DNA of 64,000 bases from Magnolia sinica (lineage: Eukaryota > Streptophyta > Magnoliopsida > Magnoliales > Magnoliaceae), in NCBI RefSeq assembly GCF_029962835.1, contig NC_080573.1:31799001-31863000 (forward strand), in the 5' to 3' direction. Positions 47,401 through 58,204 of this stretch are shown piece by piece. Under the pieces are notes generated by a model. The model was not told the DNA's origin. It searched no databases and was given only the letters and a program-made list of their open reading frames with translations. Both the position numbers and the translations under genes were made by a program. Each line of letters starts with the position of its first letter. Within the stretch, counting starts at the first letter, position 1.

Positions 47401-50400
47401 GCACGAAAGCCGATCTCACTCCCTAAAGGCCAGAGGACCATTGGTCTCAAATGGGTGTATAAAATCAAGCAGAATGCCGATGGTAAGATTGAATGATATA
47501 AGGCAAGGCTCGTAGCAAAGGGTTATAAACAAAAATATGGGGTAGACTATGAAGAAGTTTTTGCCCCAGTTGCTCGCCTTGACACTGTGAGGATGATTAT
47601 CTCCCTTGCAACTAATCACAGTTGGATGATCTACCAACTGGATGTGAAATCTGCATTTTTAAATGGAATACTCGAAGAAGAAGTCTACGTTGACTAGCCT
47701 TAAGGCTTTGGAATGCACGGATTGACAACTATCTTTAAGAGAATAGTTTCGTCAAATGTCTGTATGAGCATGCCGTCTACATAAAAAAGAATGCCCATGA
47801 CGATATGTTTATAACTTGTTTATATGTTGATGATCTGCTGTTCACAAGAAACAGCCAGGCGATGTTTGAAGAATTCAAGCAGGCTATGTTCAATGAGTTC
47901 GAGATGGACTGATGGTGGATTGATGGTGGATTGATGTTCAATGAGTTCGAGATGGACTGATGGTGGATTGATGTCCTTTTTCTTGGGCATCGAAGTGAAA
48001 CAACAAGTCGGCGGCATCTATATATCACAAAAGAAGTACGCAAAAGAACTTCTTAAGAAGTTTCAACTGATCGACTGTAAAGCTGTGAATACCTTTGTTG
48101 CAACAGGCTTGAAGCTCACAAAAGATGGGGAAGGAAGAAACGTTGACTCAACTTTATTCAAGAGCCTAATTGGAAGCCGAAGGTACCTCACAATCACTAG
48201 GCCAGATATAGTCTATAGTGTTGGGCTTCTAAGCCGCTATATGGAAGCGCCAAAAGAGTCACACTGGCTAGCTGTGAAAAGAATTCTTTGGTATATTAAA
48301 GAGACTTTTGAAATCAGTCTCTTTTATCCATATAATGATGAGGCGATTCTGTATGGATATTTTGATAGTGATTGGGGTGGTGACCAAGACGAAAGAAAGA
48401 GTACCACAGGCTACTTTCTATCTTGGATCGACAACTTCACATAGAACTCAAAGAAGTAGAGTATGGTAGCGTTGTCTACATGTGAAGTCAAGTATGTAGT
48501 AGCTTCTTCGTCCACTGTATGCGAGGCAATATGACTAAGGAATATGCTAAAGGAACTAAAGCATTCATAGGAAGAATGCATTGTCATATACGTGGACAAC
48601 AAGTCGGCAATTGAGCTTGCAAAAAATCCAGTGCAGCATGGAAGGAGCAAGCACATTGATACAAGGTATCATTTCCTGAGAGATCAAGTGAAGCAGAAAT
48701 CAGTGATGCTAGAGTACTGTCATACTACTAAACAAGTGGCGGACATCTTCACCAAAGCATTGTCGACTGATACATTCAAGAAACTTAGATCGATGCTTGG
48801 AATGAAGCCTGTTTTGGTTTGAAGGGGAGTGTTGGGAACGTCAAACCCAAACAGATGTTTGGACTACCCTGTCATCTAGACCCTTGAAAGAATCCCTGAA
48901 ATTTGGACCGTTGATACGTTTCCAGAAGAATCTTCCAGCCTCCACCGTTTCAAGCTTTTGGAATTCCCAAGTTCTGTTACATGACCCTTGAAAGATTGGA
49001 AATTTTTGTAATTTCACAATGACTCCAAATGCCTACAAATTAGCTTCCCCGCATCCGTTTTATGCAATGAAATAAAAAATCAATTCCAGCAGCTTCTTTT
49101 GCAAAAGAAAAATTCCAGCAGCTTCTCTCTCTATGTGACTGGCTGAAGCCAACAACATCCTTCCTGTTGTGGATGGTACAACAACAACAATTGAGAAATC
49201 CTATCTTCCTGTCTAAGCAAAGCCAATAACAATCCCTACATGAATTGATGGGTGCCATTTCCATTCTTTGCTCTCATCCACATAACATAGAATATTTCTC
49301 TCTTTCCGTTTATGTATTTTGAATATGACTCCTCCCATTGGTGATGGCGAGTTCTGTTCTTTCTTCTTCTTCTTCTTCTTTTTTTTTCTTCTTTTGAATT
49401 GATGATGAGTGCCACCTTGCTGCACGATGTTATGATGTGTTTTCATGAATTCAAATTTCTTCTCTTTTTCGGGTGCGTTTAGACACATGATGGAATCAAA
49501 TTTCCAAAGATTCAGTATTCATAACAAAGAAGTAGCCCTCAACAATGGAGTTTGGTTCCTTTCAAGCCTAGCTTGGAAGTAAAGCAATTGCTTCTAATTC
49601 TTTGTTTGAATTGATGGGTGCCATTTCCATTCTTTGCTCTCATCCACATAACATAAAATATTTCGCTCTTTCCGTTTATGTATTTTGAATATAACTCCTC
49701 CCATTGGCGTTGGTGAGTTCTGTTCTTTCTTCTTTTTTTCCTTCTTTTGAATTGATGATGAGTGCCACCTTGCTGCTCCATGTTATGATATGTCATAACG
49801 AAGGAGCCCTCAACAATGGAGTTTGGTTCATTTCAAGCCTGGCTTGGAAGTAAAGCAATTGCATTATTTGGCCAAGACCGCGCAATTACATTATTTAGCC
49901 AAGACCGCTCAATATGAATACCACGAAGGTTAACTATAGTAGTTTACTATTGTATTGTTTTAGCCATTTTCTCAATTGAATTATTTGTATGTGATTTAGG
50001 TTTTCATTAACAACATTGGAAACCCGAGCAGCCTTAGAATTTAGTAGAATCTCCGTACAACCCCTTTTATCTTCCAGTAATGACCCGGGAGTTTCTGTGA
50101 TTGATGAAATTTTTTGTAATTTTTCACTAGCTAAAACATTTTTATGAATCTGGAAAATTGAGAATGACTGTTGTGTCTGTTTATTCAGCTTCTTCTTCAC
50201 CGATTAGTCATATTTCATTTTGCTCACCGTTTCAAGTTCTTCATCTCAGCTTCATCAATTGTTGGCGTCATTAATTTTCATATATTGGAAAATTGAATGG
50301 TTCTAGTTCAGTATCATACTAACTTCAAAATCCTTTCATTTCAAGTACCTCATTGATTAATCACATTACTTTTAGATTTTTGGTTGGTACCCATGTTTGA

Positions 50401-53400
50401 GCTGTAATGCCTAATGGTGATACAACTCATCGATACTCTTATGCTCTTTTGGACAGAGTAGCCTTTTACTATATTATGGCTTCTCATGGGCCGTGCACAT
50501 GGCATAGATGTATGTCAATCCTAACTACCTGAATCATGGGCCCTAATCTAGGTGGACCACATTGCAAAATTCACACATGGTGTGACAATCCTAACCATGA
50601 ATCACAAATTTGTTAGTCTACATTTGACATGCTATATTGGATGGTCATGATTGGCCAATGAATTTGATTTCCAATTAATGATCCATCCACAATGGGGTTC
50701 ATTGTGGATTTTTTTCATTTTCTTTCTTTCTTTATTTGAAATTTATCATTATCTTACACAACAGTCGTTTCTCTTTGTTACAGTTGGTAGACAAGGATCC
50801 GAACAAGGCCATTTCGCTATTCTGGGCTGCAATAAACATCGGCGATCGAGTCAACAGTGCCTTAAAAGACATGGCGATCGTAATGAAACAGGTGGATCGA
50901 GCTGAAGAGGCAATCGAGGCTGTCAAATCTTTCCGTCATTTGTGCTCCACTGATGCTCAAGAGTCTCTTGACAATGTCCTTCTTGACCTCTACAAGGTAA
51001 CCCCTATCTTTCTAACATTAGTAGCTTATCTTATTTTGATAATTGTCACAATTGCTTGAATGCCATTAGTTTTTTTTTTTTGTCACACGCACTCACACCA
51101 CACATTCTCACACCACAGTTGCTTTTCACCACAATGGGTACTTGAACCCATGACCTTACGTTGAAACTCTTGAATGCCATTTGTTTTTTATAGTAAGAAC
51201 CGTCTAATAGATGTCTCGAGTTCTTACACAAGATGCACACTGGCACATGTACATGCACGTATGTTTCTCTATCAAAATATTATGCAAGTGTCTCTGATTT
51301 TTATTTTTTGTAACTCCTCAATGGTACTAGTGGGGCCTACCTTCTGGTAACCTAAGCCATTGTCTAGTGGGCCATGCCCTAATATCTTCCCTATCCGTTT
51401 ATCCAACCCATCCAATGGAAGCGGACACATCTAACCAATGGATCAAACAACCATTTCCCTTGTGAAAAAAGGGAGTGATGAGAGGTCACTGATTGTACGT
51501 GAACCATCCTTTTGATGGATAGATTACTGTGTATTTATGTCCATACATATGCATGCTTGGTATTTATGTATGTAGGTCTGGATGTGCAGAGATGTAATAG
51601 GGTCGATGAACAGATTGTACTTCTGGAACACAAATTGAAGCTCATTGAAGATGGTCTTGCATTTGGAGGGAAGAAGACGAAGATCGCTCGATCTCAAGGG
51701 AAGAAGTTTCATGTTTCAATTGATCAAGAGAGAGCGAGGTAAGTAGGAAATTTGCACTGTGCGCGCATGTGTGATCAAGTGAGAGTACTGTGCACTCCAC
51801 CATATGTTACACGTGACCCCAAAATCACCTTTATGGTTGATCATAGCCAATCCCAATGAGGGCCTTAAAAATGGATGGTAAGACTAAACATATTTTTCTG
51901 GCCCCTCGTCGATTTTTGGGTGCTTTTGGATCAATGTAATCCACAGTAGGGTCGATTTTTGGGTGATTTTGGATCAATGTAAAATCCACAGTGGGCCCCT
52001 TCTCACCATCCACCCCAATCACAGCTGGGCCACATGAAGTCCCACAAAGGACTACTCACTGAGAATTCTGAATGGATACCACCATATATACTATGAATAA
52101 TATCACTTAAATTCAGTTTGATTCATGTATGATCATTTATTCGGTGGACAGGTTGCTAGGGAATTTGGCCTGGGCTTATATTCAACAAGAGAAGTACCAC
52201 ACTGCAGAAGCACTCTACAGGTACCTTGTTCTATTCTCTCTCCCTCAATACTCTCTCTCTCTCCCTCAAAAAAAAAAAAAAAAAGGAGAAGAAGAAGAAG
52301 AAAAATCATGGTAATGCCAAAAATGACCTCAAGATCATTGTTGTTTCATTTTTGTTGTAGTGATAGTTGTGGTAGCAGTAATACCATATTCGTTACCCAT
52401 TGTGGTTGTGGTTATAGCAGAATGCTAGCACTCATGGCACAACTGCAGTACCTGAGGCTTTGTGCATTACCTGGGTCTTCAGTTGTGACAAGAGGAGCCC
52501 ATGGTTCAGTTATCCAGACCATTGGTATGTTGCATTCAACTGTGGGTGGGTCCCACCCAAAACTCTCCCCAAGTTGGAAGATCCTAGCCAGCAATCTTTG
52601 GGCTGTTTTGCAGTTGAATGTGGACTGCTGCTGTATTTCTCTCTTCATCTGCTTATTTGTGGGTCACAAATCGAAAGCTAAGATTGCATTGTCCAGGATA
52701 ATTTCGAGGTATGGTCCATGGACAGTGAGGCACAACAGACCAATGGCTTGGATAACTGAACCATGAACCTCACTTGCCAAGAACTGAAAACCAGAGGGGA
52801 ATGGCCATTGGATAGATTACATAGTAGTGTTTATACAGCCTCAGGTCGAGAATCCTATAATTCCTCCTCTGTAGTGTTTGTAATATTAGTATTGCTGATA
52901 TTCAAATAAATAAATAAATAAATAATTGCTGGACATTAAGGCACAGGGGACCCACCATACACATGGTCAGCATGTTTCTGATGACCATTGATCTCATGGG
53001 TCACCATGTGGCTGGGTCAGAAGCCAAAAGGTGGGAATGGCCATTGGATAGATCACATAGTAGTGTTTGTACAGCCTAGGGTTGAGAATCCTATAATTCC
53101 TCCTTGCTAGTGTATGTAACGAAATATTACTATTGCTGATATTTGAAAAAAAAAAACAAACCCACTGGACATTGAGGCTATTCTGCTCAGTTCAAATATA
53201 GCAACTTCTGAACTCAACCTTAGAGAACATCAATCATAGGGGAGCCACCACCATACACATGGTCAGCATTTTTCTGATGACCATTGATCTCATGGGCCAC
53301 CACGTGGCTGGGTCAGAAGCCAAAAAGTGGGGTGCTATATACCAAAAGTTAGATCTCCAAGTAGGTAGCAGAAGTGCTCTATTATGAGAAATTATATGAT

Positions 53401-56400
53401 GGAGTTTGCTTAAGTTCTATGGGGTGTGTGCGGTGTCCATTCCCCGCTGTAAAGATGGCCAATGTGTAAGGCGATAACTGTTGAAAGCATACAAATGGCC
53501 GATGTTGTGGAGATGACTGTTGATCAATCAGGCGACCATGCGCCTGCATCATAAGCCAAAATTTGTGTTGACATTTAATTCATGGCGATTTGATGATTTT
53601 GACCATCCGATCATTATTAGTTTTCCTGTGGACTGTGGACCGTTGCACATTTCCTGCTCAACCAAAAGAAACCACATCTTCTTTCTTCCTTTTCTTTTGC
53701 CTTTTTTCCCCCCTATTTGACTCAGCAATGACAAAGGAAGCACCTAATCTAAACTGTCCATCTGTTGAGCCCACCATGGGATGGGCCTTGATCCACCATC
53801 TCCCCTATCAGATGATTGTGACCATTCATGGTTTGCAAGTGTAACTTCATGGAATCGACTTTTCAAGCCCAGTTCACTTTGTTTCTTGTGATCAGATGGG
53901 GGAGATTTTCTGCATTTCTCCCACTCACTGTACAGTTGTGGGGCTGAGCAAATTGCTCTGTTGATTTCAGATTATTTACCATTTAAAAAACTGAACTTTC
54001 ACTATCATCTAATTGAATTAATAGATAATGGATGTAAGAATGCTAACGATGGTAAGTATCTCGTGCACACAGGAAAGCTCTATGCTAACGATGGTAAGTA
54101 TCTAAACTGTTCATCTGTTGAGCCCACCATGGGATGGGCCTTGATCCACCATCTCCCCTATCAGATGATTGTGACCATTCATGGTTTGCAAGTGTAACTT
54201 CATGGAATCAACTTTTCAAGCCCAGTTCACTTTGTTTCTTGTGATCAGATGGGGGAGATTTTCTGCATTTCTCCCACTCACTGTACAGTTGTGGGGCTGA
54301 GCAAATTGCTCTGTTGATTTCAGATTATTTAGCATTTAAGAAACTGAACTTTCACTATCATCTAATTGAATTAATAGATAATGGATGTAAGAATGCTAAC
54401 GATGGTAAGTATCTCGTGCACACAGGAAAGCTCTATGCATAGAACCAGATAAAAACAAGCAATGCAATCTGGCCATTTGCTTGATGCAGACAGGAAGAAT
54501 TTCAGAAGCAAGATCTCTCCTTGAAAGGATCCAACCTTCATCTTTGGACTCAGACAAGCGTGGCCCGGATTCGTATATGAAATCCTTTGAACGTGCATGT
54601 GAAATGCTGGCAGGTCTTGAGTGTCAGTCGATGAATGGAGCGATAGGAACAAAAATCCAGAGATCTTCTTCTGCTTCCTCTATTACGGGAATCTTGAATT
54701 CCCCAGGTTCTGGTGGGGCAAAGAAGAACTGTGGACTGCAAGTCCAGAAGGAGCTGATGGAAGCAGAAATGCAATGGTCTTCTTGCAGTTCTACCCTTAG
54801 CAGGATTCTGAACTCCACAGGACCAATCAGCGGATATCAGAATCATGGAACTGGAATAGAGACAGAACTGATAAAAACAGAAATACGAAGATCTTCATCC
54901 AGTTCTGCCCTTAATGGGATTTTGAATTCCCCTGCGCCCATTAACAGAAACCAGAGTCACGGGAAAATAGCTTCTGGAAACAGGAATAGATGGAGAGATG
55001 GTGATTATGGTGAAGAAATAAGATTTCCGGATAATGTTTTTGGAAATCTGAGATGGGAAAATGATGGTGATGATGGGAAAATGCTGCATTCACCACCTCC
55101 TGTAATGGGAAATTTGGATTCATCCGCTTACATTAATCAGAATCAGAATCATCGAGTTCTTGGAAGCGGTGGGAGCAGATGGGGAAATGACAGTGATGAA
55201 GAGCAATTGTTTTCAGATGAGAAAATGAATAGTTACGATACACCGAATCGTTTGCCGACTTCAAACGATGGAAGTTTATATGCAGGAGCCTATCCATGGG
55301 TTGGGAATAACGGAGTGGAGGAAGAAGGTTTTGCAGATGAGAATCTGAACTCCAACCTGCCAACTGAGTTACCTACTACGAAATGCATAGCAGACAGTTC
55401 TCCAATTCTGATTAGAGGGCACCTGAAAACCACAATTCCAGCACCAAGGACGACCCATTCGCAGTCTGCCATTGTTGGGAATTGGAGGGGAGCTGATGGT
55501 TTGCCAGTTCTGACTCGAGGAAACTCAAAACATCCATCACAAGAACTGCTGAGTACACAATCTTCCATTGATGGAGATTGGAGACAGAGAGCTGATGATT
55601 TGCCTGTTCCAGTTCAAGGCAATTTGAATCACCCAACTCAAGAACTGCCGATTACCCAATCACAATCTTCCAATAGTTCGCCAGTACTACTTCCAGCGAA
55701 TTCTAAACTCCTGCCTCAACAATACACGGCTGCTCATTTGCCACCTTCTGTTGATGAAGATTGGAGAAGGAGAGCTGGCATTCCCTGCAATAGCAATGGC
55801 AGAAGAAGCGCAGATTGTGCTGCAGAGAAACGGCCGGATGTTGTCAATAATTTGAATCCCTGTGGGCCATCTGAACCAGTGCTTGTTGTGAATCCACAGG
55901 CAGGTACAGCATTTCAAAAGCCAAGTGGTGGTTTGCCAGCTTCTTCCACTGCTGGGAATTCAAACTGCATGCCAGGCATTTCAGTCATAGGCAGTAGGAG
56001 ACAGGCGGATTGCAATGAGAAACAGGCCTTTGAAGTTGTCGGATCACCATTAGCCATCAGAATTTCACGAACACTGGAACCCCAAAACATGATTGGTCGT
56101 TTTCCAGGTTCTGTTAATGGAAATTTGACTCACAAATCTGATGTATCAGTCATCGGCAGTAGGAGATGGGCAGATATGGTTGAAGAAGAGGAAGAAGTAG
56201 ACAAGCTCTCGACTTCTATCACTGGAAACCTGAAGGTGGCCCACCATCCATCAGCCTTCAGCTGCGGTAAAACATGGGCAGAAATGGTTGACGAAGAAGA
56301 AGAAGAAGAGGCTTTAGCAATTTCGAAGTTAAATTTGGAGGCAGATGGAAAGCAGATGACGAGGCCCATCTCTCAATGGGGCAACAGCTGGAATGACATG

Positions 56401-56880
56401 TTTCCAGATGAGAATCTGAATGCCAACATCATGAGATGTATTCCCCCGCGCCCATCCATCCAATCACCTTCGGTGCTACCACCTCCACAAAAGCATCAAG
56501 AGCTGCTGCAAGATTACAATTTCTCACAGCAGAAGCTTGTGACTGTCAATCTGAAGGAAGGACTTGAAACTCCTCCGTACTCAACACCCAACGAAACTCC
56601 TCCGTACTCAACACCCAATACAGATAATGATGCTTCTTCTCATCAGAGGAAGAGCCTGTTTTCAGCGGGACTTGATCGGAACCCATCGGCACGGAGATCT
56701 CTATCTTTTGAGCCACAGCAGAAACAGGATCCTAAGCCGGACTACTCTTCGACATTGACGAAGATATTCGACGTTGATGACTACAGTTACTTGCAGGCAA
56801 TTGGAAGTGGGTCCAAACGGCGGGGAAACAGGCTTCGAGTTTTTCAGGAGATGACTCTTCCAGACAGTCCCAGAGCTTGA
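41214..56880 (+). CDS. MS5/TDM1-like: TPR protein of the MS5/POLLENLESS3/TDM1 family (five exons)
   Basis: Joined exons 41214-41402, 50784-50996, 51590-51738, 52152-52220 and 54426-56880 give 1,024 residues with clean GT-AG junctions and consistent phase. Residues about 45-280 form the TPR-type domain of the MS5/SDI family ([15 protein letters not shown], then [23 protein letters not shown] and [12 protein letters not shown]). In Arabidopsis, MS5/TDM1 acts with the APC/C to end meiosis after the second division; other family members have different roles. A TPSK motif (residues 27-30) is a full CDK consensus near the N-terminus, where TDM1 carries its regulatory Thr-Pro site. The C-terminal part is long and low in complexity, with acidic WA(D/E)M motifs, and ends [16 protein letters not shown]. 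It is more than twice the length I recall for Arabidopsis members (about 430 aa). Start 41214 (MWRSGDRK) was chosen by family resemblance; ATG 41154 is also in frame. Ortholog or paralog status is open. Confidence 0.85.
41531..42350. repeat. Three imperfect tandem units in intron 1
   Basis: 'tctcctttactg(g/a)gg' followed by a '(g)tggggcccacc'-like block starts at about 41541, 41794 and 42088, with a period of 250-290 bp. The units are diverged. Confidence 0.6.
42506..42526 (+). repeat. Left stub of the interrupted intron repeat
   Basis: 'cttctaattctttgtttgaat' (shown here only as position and ends) is identical to the start of the uninterrupted copy at 49591. It ends with the target duplication TGAAT. 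Confidence 0.85.
42527..43021 (+). repeat. Copia 5' LTR (495 bp)
   Basis: It retains a TATA box (TATAAATTA, 42747-42755) and an AATAAA-type signal near 42783. It carries an extra internal repeat of the 'ccttcctgttgtgcatgg' block compared with the 3' LTR. Confidence 0.9.
43025..43036 (+). other. Primer-binding site (initiator Met tRNA)
   Basis: TGGTATCAGAGC is the full 12-base complement of the usual plant Copia primer, three bases after the LTR. Confidence 0.9.
43094..43700. repeat. Triplicated leader segment (about 199-217 bp units)
   Basis: The block from 'caaacaattctcaaaactgt' to 'cccatcactatttcacttg' occurs at about 43100, 43317 and 43516. The second and third copies are almost identical (199-bp shift). 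The first contains an extra duplicated 'aaatacccaacaaacaac'. Confidence 0.9.
43908..45361 (+). repeat. 727-bp tandem duplication of gag
   Basis: Copies 43908-44634 and 44635-45361 differ at only a few bases. Both contain the full central gag segment; only the second leads on to the zinc knuckle. The junction falls at a short shared TATG. Confidence 0.9.
45541..46065 (+). repeat. 278-bp tandem duplication of the protease region
   Basis: 'tatcttgacac(g/a)ggtg' opens both copies (45541 and 45819), and a third, short degenerate start lies at 45449. The copies are more diverged than the gag copies. Confidence 0.8.
48830..49240 (+). repeat. Copia 3' LTR (411 bp)
   Basis: It pairs with 42527-43021 but has internal deletions. 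Its TATA box is changed to TACAAATTA (about 49035). Confidence 0.9.
49241..49590 (+). repeat. Intron tandem repeat, copy A (interrupted by Copia)
   Basis: Together with 42506-42526 this is the copy that received the Copia insertion. It runs from 'tgaattgatgggtgccat' to 'gcttggaagtaaagcaattg'. Confidence 0.85.
49591..49861 (+). repeat. Intron tandem repeat, copy B (empty site)
   Basis: It repeats copy A with small deletions and preserves the unbroken TTTGAAT|TGATGGG target. Confidence 0.85.
49862..50783. other. Intron 1, distal part
   Basis: AT-rich intron sequence ending in a pyrimidine-rich tract and TTACAG. No gene or bounded repeat is seen. Confidence 0.5.
50784..50996 (+). CDS. MS5/TDM1-like: TPR gene, exon 2
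   Basis: Residues 64-134, from [14 protein letters not shown] to LLDLYK. This is the most conserved block of the family ([20 protein letters not shown]). Acceptor TTACAG, donor AAG|GTAACC. Confidence 0.93.
50997..51589 (+). other. Intron 2
   Basis: The intron runs from GTAACC to GTGCAG. It contains a CACA-rich stretch near 51090 and no other feature. Confidence 0.8.
51590..51738 (+). CDS. MS5/TDM1-like: TPR gene, exon 3
   Basis: Residues 135-183 and two bases of Arg184. It contains [18 protein letters not shown] and the basic [15 protein letters not shown] block. Donor AG|GTAAGT. Confidence 0.9.
51739..52151 (+). other. Intron 3
   Basis: The intron runs from GTAAGT to GGACAG. A 33-bp phrase ('gtcgatttttgggtg(c/a)tttt') is repeated at 51908 and 51951. 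Confidence 0.8.
52152..52220 (+). CDS. MS5/TDM1-like: TPR gene, exon 4
   Basis: It completes Arg184, then [22 protein letters not shown] and two bases of Arg207. Clear TPR helix. Acceptor GGACAG, donor ACAG|GTACCT. Confidence 0.9.
52796..53335. repeat. Tandem duplication, about 240-bp unit, in intron 4
   Basis: 'gggaatggccattggatagat' opens both copies (about 52797 and 53033). 'cacatggtcagcat' and 'gtggctgggtcagaagcc' close each one. Confidence 0.8.
53749..54438 (+). repeat. 353-bp tandem duplication spanning the exon-5 acceptor
   Basis: The first copy (53749-54085) and the second (54102-54438) differ at a few bases. The copied end includes CACACAG|GAAAGCTCTATGC, the acceptor and first 13 bases of exon 5. 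The 17-bp spacer between the copies repeats 'taacgatggtaagtatc', which also occurs inside each copy. Confidence 0.9.
54066..54099 (+). promoter_or_regulatory. Decoy splice acceptor with following donor
   Basis: CACACAG at 54066-54072 duplicates the real acceptor. Splicing there would read Arg-Lys-Ala-Leu-Cys then TAA (54086-54088). A strong donor ATG|GTAAGTAT at 54091-54099 would define a 21-nt exon (54073-54093) that contains this stop. Use of the site is unproven. Confidence 0.6.
54426..56880 (+). CDS. MS5/TDM1-like: TPR gene, exon 5 (long low-complexity C-terminus)
   Basis: It completes Arg207 and encodes residues 208-1024. [20 protein letters not shown] and [11 protein letters not shown] finish the TPR domain by about residue 245. 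Three 38-residue repeats follow, with ILNS at 296, 334 and 372. Next come serine- and asparagine-rich segments with spaced Trp-Arg/Gly and acidic pairs, then WADM (788), WAEM (824) and WNDM (862) before Glu/Asp runs. A duplicated ETPPYSTPN pair lies at 56569-56622. The end is [16 protein letters not shown]. The frame is open over 2.4 kb, which argues for selection despite the low complexity. Confidence 0.88.

Positions 56881-58204
<1,324 letters not shown>

Larger units (their letters stand above)
43811..48822 (+). pseudogene. Copia gag-pol remnant
   Basis: Gag starts at the ATG at 43811 and is partly duplicated. The zinc knuckle [14 protein letters not shown] (45379-45420) is intact. Protease [11 protein letters not shown] lies at 45543 and again at 45821. 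The GAG-pre-integrase ([14 protein letters not shown]) and integrase core, with D, D and E in [15 protein letters not shown] and NGIAERKN, lie at 46115-46930. The reverse transcriptase ([27 protein letters not shown]) lies at 47340-47900. RNase H ([27 protein letters not shown]) lies at 48340-48822. Stops interrupt conserved Gln, Arg and Trp codons and there is a small insertion near 47910, so it is dead. Confidence 0.9.
42527..49240 (+). mobile_element. Decayed Ty1/Copia element inside intron 1, sense orientation
   Basis: The LTRs at 42527-43021 and 48830-49240 begin TGTTGG(A/G)AACG and end CCCTACA. The primer-binding site TGGTATCAGAGC (43025-43036) and the polypurine tract GAAGGGGAG (48821-48829) are intact. 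The target duplication TGAAT sits at 42522-42526 and 49241-49245. A tandem copy of the same intron sequence at 49591-49611 lacks the insertion and reads straight through, which confirms both boundaries. The element shows three separate internal tandem duplications. Confidence 0.95.
41403..50783 (+). other. Intron 1 (9.4 kb) hosting a Copia element
   Basis: The intron runs from GTGAAC to TTACAG in phase 0. About 6.7 kb of it is the Copia element at 42527-49240. The rest is tandemly repeated intron sequence and AT-rich DNA without coding signal. Confidence 0.8.
52221..54425 (+). other. Intron 4 with two tandem duplications
   Basis: The intron runs from GTACCT to CACACAG. It contains a duplicated block at 52796-53330, a duplicated block at 53749-54438 that overlaps the exon-5 acceptor, and a TC/A tract near 52240-52310. 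Confidence 0.8.

Noticed and set aside
52125..52766. 213-codon open frame across exon 4 and intron 4
   Set aside because: It is out of frame with the TPR exon at 52152-52220 and crosses its splice donor; no protein similarity.
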